Source: Rheum nobile
Lineage: Eukaryota > Streptophyta > Magnoliopsida > Caryophyllales > Polygonaceae
Length of the DNA stretch: 64,000 nt
Assembly: GCA_027886185.1 (NCBI GenBank)
Contig: WOAB01000719.1
Span: 744,001 to 808,000 of the forward strand
Reading direction: 5' to 3'
Shown: positions 1 through 10,900 of the stretch, piece by piece
Position numbering within the stretch: position 1 is the stretch's first letter
Layout: each line of letters opens with the position of its first letter
The notes under the pieces: generated by a model
The model's input: the letters and a program-made list of their open reading frames with translations, nothing else
What the model was told of the DNA's origin: nothing
Databases searched by the model: none
Translations under genes and position numbers: made by a program

Positions 1-1906
1 ACGTGCAGCACCAAATGATTAGTATACAGAGATTTAATCAGTCACCTGAGGCAGAATTGAACCCATCAATGTGGAGCAAAGAGCAGTAACAGTCCCAGCT
101 GTGATAATGTACCTATATATATATAACAAACAAACCATTTCTCAGAATCACCAGCTTGTTCAAGTAGATAGTAATTAGTAAATGCTACAATTTAGAGCAA
201 CTTACGCAGCCCAATGCATTCCACGGGAAGCAAAAGCAGAAGATATGGGCGTGTCAGGATCCATAGCATAATAGGGCACTAGACCAACAATGACGATTGA
301 AACCAGCATGTATAAAGCACAACATATGGATAGTGCATATGCAATTCCAAGGGGAAGATCTCTTTGTGGATTCTTCACCTGTATAAAGCACAACATCAGG
401 AAGAAAACCTAACAGGAAAAGTCTCAACTCCTGGAGTGAAGACTATTTTATATGCAGTTATGATTTTATTTTATTTTGAAAACTTGATTTTACCTCCTCG
501 GCTGTGCTTGCTACTGAGTCAAAACCAATGTAAGCAAAGAAGACTGTTGCAGAGCCAGCAAGCATCCCATCAACGCCAAACGGGAAATATCTGTTAAATC
601 CAGAAAGATATAAGTAAAGGGTAAAATAACAGTCAAAACTAGTCATTCAGCAATAATCATCGAAAAGCTATTGATGAATTACCCTGTAGAAAGTTCATAT
701 CCGGCCCATCCAGTTTTGAAACCCAAATATCCTCCAGCAATGATGACAAAAATCATGGCACAGACATTTGCTATGGTGACAACTCCTTGCACAAGAGTAC
801 TCTGTAGATTTCTATTTATTTGTACCACCAAAGTGAATGGATTTGAAATATAAGATTGAGAGATCTGTCAAAGAATAAACGAAAATACCTCCTTGATTCC
901 GACACATAGAAGCCCAGTAACTACCAGAACAAGGACAGCAGCACAAGGATCCACCACTACGTCAAGACCAGGAATATAGTGACGTGCCAGAAAAGATGGC
1001 AAACTGTTCTGGCCTCCAAAAAGCATCGCCTGCATACATAGAAGGAGATAGGAGAATACGAGTAAATCCGACAAATATCAAAACGATGCTTCTTGTGTGC
1101 ATAATAGCATCTAACAGATGCCCGGCAGCACTACGACTACGAGCAATGAACAAACTCCATAGAAAATGACAGTTACTAGAAATACATATCATGCTGAAAG
1201 TAAGACCCTAACATCAAGATCAAATGCTCATAGCATGCATGAAAACTTTGATTTAATCCCGACAAGATAACAAAACACCTAATAAGGAAATATGCCCACA
1301 CCAGATTCGGGGATATGCCTCGAGCCACCGCAGAACCACCAATGGTATATTCCAAAATTAAAGCCCAGCCTATTATCCATGCAACACTGGGAAATTCACA
1401 AAAAATGAGTCAGTTAATGGAGCGTGACAAGAGAGAAAGAATTAGCAAAGAAGAGAACAAAAAAGTACCTCTCCCCAACACATATATAGGAATAATGGTA
1501 GGCACTCCCTGCAGAAGGGCACCTGCTTGCAAGTTCAGCATAGCAGAAGGCAGAGAGCGCAGCTGCTACCCCAGCAATCAAGAAAGAAAAGGCAAGGGCT
1601 GGCCCTGAATGCTCTCTTGCCACTGTGCCCACAAGAATATAGACACCTGCTCCGATTGTGGACCCAACTCCTGGTGCATCGAAATTCAAAGCACTTGTAA
1701 GGAGCAATAACACAATTAAGCACACACAGGATCCAGGTAGCCTCACCAATGGCAATAAGATGGGGAACAGATAAGGCTTTGGCCAGTTCATGGTGGCTGC
1801 TTGAACTTGAACTTGCAGAATCCACTTGTTTCCTCCTCACCAAGCTTCTCAAACACCTGTCAATATTTACACCAAACTCACATCTGTCTAAGCCCGAAAC
1901 ACCCAT
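1..1906 (-). CDS. CAT: Cationic amino acid transporter, CAT2/3/4-like (gene 1, 3' end outside window)
   Basis: Proton-coupled importer of cationic and neutral amino acids of the APC superfamily; plant CAT2-4 proteins sit mainly in the tonoplast or plasma membrane. Eight exons can be placed by GT-AG borders and frame continuity: 1906-1747, 1670-1469, 1386-1302, 1029-889, 801-683, 590-494, 378-206 and 112-46, together 348 codons. Visible family signatures are SLVRRKQVDS near residue 20, STIGAGVYILVGTVAREHSGPA (first membrane segment), CYAELASRCPSAGSAYHYSY, GISPNL and VKNPQRDLPLGI. The start at 1906 (MGVSGLD) gives the same spacing to RRKQVDS as in Arabidopsis CAT2; an in-frame ATG at 1960 is the alternative. 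The last third of the protein lies beyond position 1. It is a tandem paralogue of the gene at 15110-18934, with matching exon lengths (202, 85, 119, 97, 173, 67). Confidence 0.93.
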
Positions 1907-2378
1907 CTCTAAGTATGCTTGTCTAACTCTATACAAACAAGCAAGAATCTTGGACTCCAATTCTTACTGCTCCTAAGAAAAACATCCCGAAAACTAATGG
2001 ATTACAACAATAAACTCGAAGGGGTTTCAGAATTGAAGACGAATTCAGGAGAGATTTCGGAGGTGAAGGACGGACAAAGAGCTAGCTTAGATTTCAGATA
2101 CCCACGGAAGAATCTTTGCTTCTTCTCGGAAACTAAATAGCGGACTCAACAACGCACTGTTCCCTATTCTGATTTTTATACTTTTTACTTTCTAGATCAA
2201 ATTATCTTAATACTAGTAGCATTTCTTTGTTTGTTTATGCTTACGTAAATCATTGTGCCTTCCATAAGAGATAATGGTGCCAGCTGGCCAATAGAAGGGT
2301 TTGTCTGGTTACGTATGAATGAAATAAAGTTCAATTTTCTAAGAACTAGTAAAAGTATCCGTTTTACGCACGGGCGTC
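1907..2378. other. 5' leader and promoter region of CAT gene 1, with Helitron-like scrap next to the LTR
   Basis: No gene seen. The stretch lies upstream of the first coding exon of CAT gene 1 on the minus strand and should hold its leader and promoter; no clear TATA box could be assigned. At 2342-2374, read on the minus strand, a segment GTGCGTAAAACGGAT is followed by ACTTTTACTAGT. This resembles the CTAGT tail of plant Helitrons, but only weakly. Confidence 0.4.
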
Positions 2379-2794
2379 GGAGAACACCCTCCGACGCCCA
2401 AATTAGTATTGGATTCAGGGAAATGTATTTGAAAGATGAAGAGGAAAAAGGAGAAGAGAAATAAAATCGAACTCAGAGAAACCCCCAAAAGCTCTTCTGA
2501 AAAGCAGATGAAAAACTCTAGGAGCAAGAACACTGATGGAGTACCAAACTCTCTCTATTTCCACTAGCAAATGCCCGGAATTGCCTCTGCCCTTGCTCTT
2601 GGTTTGGAGTGATATTTATAGGAAAAAACTCACCTTCTCTCCTAACACCACGTGTATGTTGCTGATTGACGGGATCCGTAACCGCATTGGAAGCTTCTTT
2701 TCTGTCAAACTTACTCTCTCTCCATAACAGAATTCTGGTAGCCCTTCATGGCTACGCGTAGGATTTGTTACGCGAAGGGTAAAAGTGCCTCCCA
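2379..2794 (-). repeat. 3' LTR of the Tat element (truncated)
   Basis: The 416 bp aligns without gaps to 13459-13874, with five substitutions. About 264 bp of the LTR (counterpart of 13195-13458) is missing at the left. At the break, positions 2372-2382 (GGGCGTCGGAG) are the exact inverted copy of 2389-2399, forming an 11-bp stem with a 6-nt loop that the intact LTR lacks. Confidence 0.9.
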
Positions 2795-2795
2795 C

Positions 2796-2813
2796 AGCCA
2801 GCCCCCCAAGTCC
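2796..2813 (-). other. Polypurine tract of the Tat element
   Basis: On the minus strand the sequence ACTTGGGGGGCTGGCTG directly precedes the LTR start TGGGAGGC. A purine-rich run next to the 3' LTR is the usual primer site for plus-strand DNA synthesis. Confidence 0.6.
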
Positions 2814-3017
2814 TTCGCGAAACTTGAGCGAAGACTTGGAAACAGTGGTTGCTCTGAGCCGGAATCGTCACGCGGAGAAATTCAAGGCTTCCCGCGCCCG
2901 CCTTTTTCGCCGACATCTTCTTTTTCAAATTTCAAAATTAAGTACCCCTGAGCTGACAAATGTTGCTTTCGGATTGCTCCACGTGTCCCCTCTAATGCCC
3001 TTTCGACCTCCCTTTTT

Positions 3018-3028
3018 CTATATATATG
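3018..3028 (+). promoter_or_regulatory. Candidate TATA box of the antisense gene
   Basis: CTATATATATG lies on the plus strand about 545 bp before the ATG at 3571, just inside the element from the 3' LTR. A pyrimidine-rich leader follows, with a GTAAGG donor-like site near 3151 that could start a leader intron. Inference from position and motif only. Confidence 0.4.
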
Positions 3029-3570
3029 AACTGTTCACTTTCGTCCCTCTTTCATCCATTGTCCTCCTCTTCTCAATTTTTTCTCTTTTCTCTCTGTTTC
3101 GGTGGCCGAGTCTCGCCAATCTCGCGTTTCGGGTGACTCCTACTCGTCAGGTAAGGCCTTTCGTTCCCTCCCCCTTTTTTTTTAGCTTTCCTTCCACCTT
3201 TCTTTTTGCCTGTGGGTTGCGGTGAGGAGACGGTTTTGGTGTATCTCTTGTTTCAAGGATAAAGGTTGCAGCTTTCTGGTCGCCGGAATTTTTCATGTTG
3301 GTTCGTCTTCTCTCTTGGTGGTGAATCTCTTGGTTCCGAGATGTCTCTTCATAACTGCTTCCCCGGCCCCAGGGTGGGGATTTCTTATCCTTGATTTGCG
3401 TTCTTTAGGGTTTTGCTTAGTTGAGGTCATTCTGAGTTTCTTCTACTTCATCGAATAGTTTGGGGTTCCTCTCTGTTTGCTTCTGATAAAGCGAGTCTTT
3501 TCTATTCTGGATCTTGACACCCTCTCTTCTTCTGTTCAAGCTGTGGACGTAAGCCCCCGCTAGGAGGGCC

Positions 3571-5729
3571 ATGAATCACAAGCATCAGGTTCTCTCTTCC
3601 GGCGAATATAGTCAACACTCGTCGCGGGGGCAATCTTTTGAGGCTACAGAGTCGGTTATTCAGGAAGCGTGCCCTAGAAGGCGTTTGGTCTTACCTGAGG
3701 CTCGCTATAAAGCTAGGCACGATCGTCCTCCTCAATACGACATGGAGAGGATTCGCGAAGAGGGGCTTCGTGTAGAAACTTCTCCTTCAGAGCGGAGAGA
3801 GGCTCAAGGCGACAATAATCCGGTATCTTCGTCCTCGCGATCGGGGATAGGGAGTGCCAAGGTCTGGATATTAAAGAAACCCGTGCGCCGTCTGCCTTTT
3901 TCTAACAACTCGGTTTTCCAGGAGGGGGCTGGAGACGAGTCTGAGTTGGAACTGGAACACTTGGATCAGATCGTGAAGACATATCCTTTTCCTACGGGGT
4001 CGGTTCTGGCTCTTCCGGAGGAGGGTTCGACTTCTTTGCATCATTATCCGGATTTCATGGCAGTGTCGCTCCCGGCATTGTTCGCGGGGTTCCGTGTACC
4101 TATTCACCCCTTTTTTAAGGAGATCCTGAATGCTCAGGGTACTAGCCCTATCCAATTGCATCCTAATAGCTGGAGGAATTTTTGTTGTCTTTTCCTTCAT
4201 TGTCGTGAGATTAATGTCGATCCTTCACTTGAGGTGGTGAAGAACTTGATATCCATGCGAGATATATCTCGTGGGTATTGGTCTTGGAAAGTGGAGTATG
4301 TGCAGGGAGTTATGAAGCCCTCCAATCTGGATCCGTGGAGGAGTGAGTGGTTTTTGCTTCGTATTCCCGGCTTGTTTGGAGTTAGCATTCATCCGGGGAG
4401 GGCCTTCCATTTTTCGTGTTTAGCGGCTGGTCCTACTAAGGAGAAACAACAGGCAGAGAAGAAAGCTTTGGCTGCGAAGTTCAAACGTTCTGTTACCTAC
4501 AATTATGGTCAGCTGATGACTCTTGAAAAGCTCGAAGAGTTGGGTTTGAGCTCTCTCCATCCTCGTGAGGGTGAGCTATTTTGTCGAGGGGATGGTTGTC
4601 ATCCGCGGGGCTTGTCTATTTCTCGCTTTCGTTGAGAGTGATCATTGTTCTGTTCTTTTAACTTTGCGCCAGGTTTTGCTAATTTTATCCATTCTGTTCC
4701 TCAGGCTCTTCAAACATGCAATTCGATCATTTGGACGATATAGCTGATCTGGAGAAGGGGCTTTCTATAGATGATCAAGATCATGATGAGCTTCGCTCCG
4801 GTCCGACTGTGACTGGAGGTGTGGGGCTTTTTCAAGATTACGCGGAGGAATTAGGAGATATGGTTGGTGATGTCGCGGATGTCCTTGCCATTGAGGAGAA
4901 GAACCCGGCGGTTGAGGTGGGGAACAGCTCCGATCCCCCTTTGGTCAAGTTGAAAGGGAAGTCTTCGCGATCTAAGAAGGCAAGTCGTCGTTCTCACGAT
5001 TCTTCTCATCCTGAAGGGTCGGTGGCCCATCATCTGGAGGCTGTAAGTATTTTCCTTTGCGCGTGTTTAAATATGAGTTATGTATGTTGCTCACCTTGTT
5101 TTTCTTTCTACGCGTAGGCCATGAAAGGATGTCGTGATGCTTTGAGCTCTTGGGAGAAGGCGTCTTCGAATGTTGCTGATGTCGAATCCCTTCGCGAGCA
5201 GATTACGCGAGTGACTTTGGAGCTGAATCGTACGAAGACAGAGAGGGATGCGGCCAAGTCTGAGATAGAGCAGGCACGAATTGCGAAAGACGCTTTGCAG
5301 GCGGAGATGGATCAAGCTGTTAAGAAGGCTCGCACGGAGGGTAAGCAAGAGGGCGTGGATGAGTACGTAGCGAGTTATCGCATGAAGGCCCGGTATGCAC
5401 ACATTGCCGCTGGGGATTTCTTCTTCGGTTTGAAGGTTGGTGCTAAGCAGGTGCTGAATCATTATAAGCTTAAGCCAATACGCCTCGATGCCCGTGATAA
5501 TGCTGGGGTGGAGTATGTGCCAAGGCCTCCTTACAAAGCTCCCATCATAGGGGATATAAAAGAGGATCACGACGCTGTCTTGGAGGCTTGGGATGTAACT
5601 GTTCTGAAAGAAGGGGATCCTTATGCCAAGAAAAGACTTTCCCCAGCCGCTACTTCCACTGGGGTTAAATGTACACGAGATGGCTCCCTTCGCGGGGATA
5701 CCTCGAGTACTCCTGTGTCTAAGCCTTAG
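3571..5729 (+). CDS. Spliced antisense gene of the Tat element, 'putative gypsy type transposon' (Transposase_28-like) family
   Basis: Three exons, 3571-4564, 4705-5042 and 5118-5729, join in frame into 648 codons (647 aa) without a stop. Introns 4565-4704 and 5043-5117 have GT-AG ends (donors GTGAGG and GTAAGT). Residues about 160-245 carry the family pattern GFRVPIHPFF, then QLHPNSWRNF, then a YWSWKVE-type motif, as in the plant family once named 'putative gypsy type transposon' (Pfam PF04195). The C-terminal part (from 5120) is a predicted coiled coil rich in E, K and R, followed by FFFGLKVGAKQVL. Despite the Pfam name, no catalytic site is known. The gene lies opposite to gag-pol between pol and the 3' LTR, where Grande and relatives also carry antisense ORFs. 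Role unknown. The exon boundaries are my inference from frame continuity. Confidence 0.78.
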
Positions 5730-6122
5730 CCTTCTAGTCTGTCCCCTTTGTTCTGGGGGTTGTTCTCTTTTGATACTTTCGGTGATTGTTCTTTTGACAT
5801 TCTGAAGACAGTTGTATTGTTTGGATAACGTTAGCTTTTTTCCTTTATAAGTACTTATTGCGATGAACGTTGTTGCCTTGTATTTTTTTCTGTTTCCTTA
5901 TTCATGCGGACCTTTTAACTGTTTGTCTCTTTGTTTCACGACTTCGCGAGAGAGCCCTAGTTCGTCTGCTTTAAATGTTGTTACAGATTTGGCAGGTGGC
6001 CTCGGTAATAGCCCCAGCCTCTTAACTTCTCTCTTCTCATTGCCTTACTTAAATGTTGTCTAGTCTTGTCAAACCAATCGTTTCTTACCTTTAATACTGA
6101 TTAGCTTTCTTTATTTACGGAA

Positions 6123-6165
6123 GAGAGAGAGAGAGAGGGAGAGAGAGAGGGAGAGGGAGAAGGAG
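6123..6165 (+). repeat. GA-rich simple repeat
   Basis: A run of GAGAGA and GAGGGAGA units in the spacer between the two antisense units of the Tat element. It lies about 80 bp upstream of the TATA-like motif at 6245 and could act as a GAGA-type promoter element; that role is inference. Confidence 0.7.
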
Positions 6166-6244
6166 TTAAGGCCTTGGGGGTGGTTTTCTTTTTCCTTTTC
6201 TCTCTTGGGGAGTTAACTGCTTCTTGTGCAGTTATCTCAACTCC

Positions 6245-6252
6245 TCTATAAA
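6245..6252 (+). promoter_or_regulatory. TATA box of the second antisense unit
   Basis: CTATAAATA followed by a pyrimidine-rich stretch, about 35 bp before the ATG at 6287. The spacing would give a very short leader. Motif and position only. Confidence 0.45.
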
Positions 6253-6286
6253 TACCCCTTGTTTCTTTTCTCTTTATTCAGCGACT

Positions 6287-6667
6287 ATGGTTAACCTGGT
6301 TCTGATTGCTCACCACGGCGGTCGAATTGTATATCAACGAGGGGATCGTCGTTTGTCTGCTGTTCATCGCTATGATAGCGGTTGGGTTTGGAGCATGGAT
6401 ATGGGAGATGTGGGAGAAGAGGTGGGAGAATTTGACTTGCATGTTCTCCGCGCCCGCCTTTTCCCAAACGCTGTTGACTATGGTGTGGGTCGTCTTTTCT
6501 ACTTTCCTCACCCTCATGCTCGAGGGCGACGCCTCCGGGAGATCCGGACTAATTACGACATGGCTCGTATTGCCCGTCTAGGGTGGGAAGGGCCCGTTAA
6601 TAACTATGCTCATGGGCCGCCTCCTCCGGGCTTTCTACTCCCTTCTCTCCGCACGGTGGGCTTGTAG
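6287..6667 (+). CDS. Short antisense ORF; resembles the N-terminal HHGG domain of MULE transposases
   Basis: 126 codons plus stop. I chose ATG 6287 over ATG 6224 because the TATA box at 6245 lies inside the longer frame. The protein begins MVNLVLIAHHGGRIV and later has a FDLHVL segment and VDYGVGRLFYFP. That order (hydrophobic strand, HHGG, acidic region, then a tyrosine/proline strand and a D-containing helix) resembles the small PB1-like N-terminal domain of plant Mutator-like transposases. No transposase core follows, so this would be a captured or stand-alone domain. It lies opposite to pol in the Tat element. The family resemblance is by eye and uncertain; it could be an unrelated element-specific protein. 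Confidence 0.4.
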   Translation: MVNLVLIAHHGGRIVYQRGDRRLSAVHRYDSGWVWSMDMGDVGEEVGEFDLHVLRARLFPNAVDYGVGRLFYFPHPHARGRRLREIRTNYDMARIARLGWEGPVNNYAHGPPPPGFLLPSLRTVGL

Positions 6668-7905
6668 GATATCGCTTTGCTTTTGTATTTTTGTATATGA
6701 TCCCCCTTCTCCCCCCCATGCTTCTTCTTGTCTTCGGAGACTAGAAGAAGTATTAGGAAGGGGGCAGTAAAGGGTGGTCTCGCGTATATTTTAGGTGTAA
6801 TGTTTAGGTGCTTTGCTTAGCCGCTTTGTTTTGTTGTTTTGATGTATTTCGCGTGGGCTAGCACTGTTTCGAGTAAAGAAAAGTTCTATTGTGCTTTTTG
6901 TAATGGCGAAAATGCCTTGTAATTACAACCTTATGCAATATATAAGAAAGCTTTCTAGTGTTTCTTAAGAAAAATTCTCCGATCCTGTCATTGCTCTCTG
7001 TGTGTTGCCTTGCTTCTCCTTTTGCTTGCATGTTTGTTTTGTCTTGGGCTAGCCCTGTTTCATCATTGCTTTACTCATTAAAGGACTTGATTTTTGTAAT
7101 AACCAATACATTGTACGGTTGCGTTGTTCATACCTTATCGCTACTTTGCTTCTAGCTTGCGAAGGACTTGCCATATTGCTACGCGTGCTGGATGCTAAGC
7201 AACCGACACGGTCTGGACTTGCTACGCGCACCAGCTTAGCCTTGCCAAGCTAGTGCCGTTCTGGGTATTGCTACGCGTGTTGATCCGTCGATCAGGCACC
7301 GTCTGGGTGGGGCTACGCATGTCGATCCATTGATCTGACATCGTCTAGGTGGGGCTACGTCCACTGCTCACTCTTGCCGAGTCAGTGTCGTCTGGTGTTG
7401 CTACGCGTATCGCCATTACATGGCTGGTACCGTTTGGGTATTGCTACGCATGTCGATCCATTGATCCGACATCGTCTGGGTGGGGCTACGTCCACTGCTC
7501 ACTCTTGCCGAGTCAGTGTCGTCTGGTGTTGCTACGCGTACCGCCATTACATGGCCGGTACCGTTTGGGTATTGCTACGTGTATTGACTCGATATGGCTG
7601 AGCTCAATACCGTTGTTTATTGCTTTAGTTGCTTTTTTCCTGAAATTTAAAAAAGAATGAACTTTAGATTTTGGTTGTGTTATTTTGTATACGGTCTTGC
7701 AGATAAAGTGTTATGGGTCTCTGGGGTACCTTATCGTTTTTATTTCGTTCAGCCCCCAGGCCTCTGGATTTTCATCTTTTGCGTCACATTCACATGGCCT
7801 GTATAAGGTGGAGCTTTAGTTTTTAAGGTTTTCGTGGTGAAAAAGCTTTTTGCGGGTAGGGCCAGTTTTGAGTTTTTCGCTATCATACCTGGGGTGGGTT
7901 TCTCT
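6668..7905. other. Spacer of the Tat element between pol and the antisense units
   Basis: No gene supported. It contains the leader-side end of pol (stop at 7906) and the tandem-repeat block at 7150-7610. Short frames through the repeats are by-products of their composition. Confidence 0.6.
7150..7610 (+). repeat. Tandem repeat block, about 131-bp unit with GCTACGCGT submotifs
   Basis: The segment starting GTCGATCCATTGATC at 7321 recurs at about 7452. It runs through GGGTGGGGCTACG, GAGTCAGTGTCGTCTGG and a KpnI-like GGTACC core, with few changes. The short motif TTGCTACGCGT recurs many times, including in more diverged units from 7170 on. Tat-group elements often carry such arrays in the 3' untranslated region. 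Confidence 0.8.
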
Positions 7906-10900
7906 TCACGGGTAATATTTGCGGAGCCTCATGATGTTCCATGAGTTTGGAACCATATTCCCCGCGTGGTCTTTGAGGCGATATGCTCCTGGTGCTACTT
8001 CGCGTGCGACTATGTAGGGGCCTTCCCATGCTGGATCAAGCTTTCCCCCTTCTGTTTTTCTGAGCACTAGGTCTCCCTCTGTGAACTTGCGCCCTTTCAC
8101 TTTTTTGTTGTAATATGTTGCTATACGCCGCTTGTATTCATTTTCGCGGATTGACGCCATCTCTCGAATTTCTTCGGCCAGTTGTAGTTCTAGCTGCAGT
8201 TTTTCGGTGTTGCTTTCCTCGTCGTAGTCCAAGAGTCTCTCGCTTGGGAAGAGATGTTCTATAGGTATGACAGCTTCGAACCCGTAAGTCAGCGCAAAAG
8301 GTGTTTCTCCTGTTCCCCGTTTAGGCGTGGTTCTGTTAGCCCAGAGGACCAGAGGGAGGGCCTCTGCCCATCTCCCTTTTGCTCGCGTGAGCCTTCTCCT
8401 AAGGTCGAACAGGATCCTCTGATTCGCGTTCTCTACTTGGCCATTGCATTGAGGGTGTGAGACGGAGGCGAATTGCAGTCTGATGCCCAGGCTTTCGCAG
8501 AAGTTGATCAGCTTCTCAGTGTTGAATTGTGGACCTCTGTCAGTAACAATGCTCTGGGGGAGCCCGAATCGGCAGATGATGTTCTGCCATAGGAATTTCT
8601 TGACTCGGCCAACAGTTGTTGTAGCTAGGGGGACGGCTTCAACCCATTTGGTGAAGTAATCGATTGCGACCAGTATGAACTGCAGTTGCCCAGGCGCCCG
8701 CGGGAAGGGCCCTAGCAGATCCATTCCCCACTTCGCGAAGGGGCATGGGGCGCTTATGGCCTGCAACTCGACCCCCGGTATATGTGAAGTTGGAGCGTGC
8801 CTCTGGCATGCATCACAGGTCTGAGCCGTGTGGAGGGCGTCTTTCTTCATTGTAGGCCAGAAGTATCCAGCGCATAGCGCCTTGTGAACCAGAGCCCTCC
8901 ATCTTGTATGTCCTCCACATAATCCTCCGTGGACCTCTATCATTAGCTCTTTACCTTCCTCAATGGGTATGCATTTTAGGCATGTTGCCATGTACCCTCG
9001 CTTGTATAATACCCCTCCCTTTATGTAGAAGCGGCTTGCCCTTATCTGCAGTTTTCTTTTTTCGTGAGCGTTTTCTGGCGCGGAGCCAGTGGTGATATAC
9101 TGCATGATGGGAGCTCTCCAATCGTTCTTATCCTCTTCTGAATCAAGCATCATTACGTCCGCGTTGATGGCCCGGGAAACCCTGGAGTCTACCCATACCT
9201 GTCTGTGAGTCCTAGCTTTTGACCCAAGCTTAGCAAGTTCATCGGCTCTGGAATTCTCTCTACGCGGGATGGCCTGTATTTCAAAATGATCTAAGGCATC
9301 GATGAGTATCTTGGCTTTGGCGTGATACGCGGGCAAATTCCTTGTCCGAGCTTCGTATTCCCCTTGTATCTGTTTCACCATTACTTCTGAGTCGCTGTAG
9401 CATCTTACTCTTCGAGCCCCGCTGGCTAAAGCAAGATCGAGGCCCGCGAGAAGTGCCTCGTATTCCGCTTCATTGTTTGTGGCTTCGAATTCGAGATTTA
9501 ATGCATAGTCGAACTGCTCTCCTCCAGGCGATGTGAGAGTAATGCCGGCCCCATTCCCTTCTTCGTTTACAGCCCCATCCGCGAACAAGACCCACTGCTC
9601 CTTTTCAACTGTTTCTTCTTCCTCAGTTGCGCGAAAACTGGTTTCCACTAGAAAGTCGGCCAGGGATTGCGCCTTGATTGCTGGGCGAGGTCGGTATTCC
9701 ACATCGAACTCTGACAGCTCTACTACCCACTTGGTCAACCTTCCCGACATGGTGGGTCTTCCGAACATGCATCGCAAAGGGAGGTCGGACAAGACTTGGA
9801 TGGGATGTGCTTGAAAGTATGGGCGAAGCTTCCGCGCGGCAGTGATAAGGGCCAAAGCTACCTTTTCGATAGGCGGATATCTCGTCTCGGCTGATCCTAG
9901 TGCTTTACTTACGAAGTATACTGGTTTTTCTTGCTCGCAGACTAGAACTGCGCTGATCGCTCTCGATCCTGTAGCTAAGTATAGCTGTAATTCTTCTCCC
10001 TGTATTGGCACGGCTAGTGTAGGAAGCTTAGTCAAGTGTGTTTTGAGCTCCGTGAACGCCACCTCGCATTCGGGTGTCCATTGGAAGTTTTGGGGACTCC
10101 TTAGTGCGGAGAAGAAAGGCAGGCTTCTCTCTGCAAGCTTTGAACAGAAACGCCCAAGGTAGTTGATTGACCCGACAAACCTCTGTACTTCTTTGACACT
10201 TCGCGGGGGATCCATCTGTAAGACAGCTTCGATTTTATCAGGGTTAACATCTATTCCTCGCGAACTAATCATGAAGCCAAGGAATCTTCCTGCCTTGACA
10301 CCGAACACACACTTCTCAGGGTTGAGGCTCATCCCATGTTTGCGCAACGTAGCAAATACTTCGCGGAGGTCTTCAACATGCTCTGACTCTTTCTTGCTTT
10401 TGACAACTATGTCGTCCACGTAGGCTTCTACAGACAAGCCGATCTGATCCCTGAATATTAAGTCTATCAATCTCTGGAACGTAGCCCCGGCGTTCTTAAG
10501 CCCAAAGGGCATGACAGTGTAGCAGAATGTTCCTCGTTCCGTAATGAAGGCTGTTTTCTCTTCTTCGGCTGGGTTCATCTTGACCTGATTGTACCCCGAG
10601 TATGCGTCAAGGAAGCTTAGAGCTTCGTGACCCACCGTCGAATCCACTAGTTGGTCAATTGAAGGCAGCAGGTAACTGTCTTTAGGGCAGGCTTTGTTCA
10701 AATCGGTAAAGTCGACGCACATTCTTCATTTGCCATTGGCCTTTTTTACCATGACGACGTTCGCGAGCCACTGAGGGTACTTGACTTCATGGATGAAATT
10801 GGCCTTTAGTAACTTTTCCACCTCTTCCCTGGCCCCTTGGGCTCTATCTCCAGCCTGCTTTCTCTTTCTCTGTATTTTTGGCTTGATGTCCGGACTTGTA

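Noticed and set aside
3871..4200. Minus-strand frame within the antisense gene region
   Set aside because: Would be in gag-pol orientation but shows no retroelement domain; it mirrors the conserved plus-strand exon.
5091..5570. 159-codon minus-strand frame
   Set aside because: Opposite strand of the coiled-coil exon of the antisense gene; no domain.
7349..7660. 103-codon frame in the Tat spacer
   Set aside because: Lies wholly in the tandem repeat block; composition artefact.
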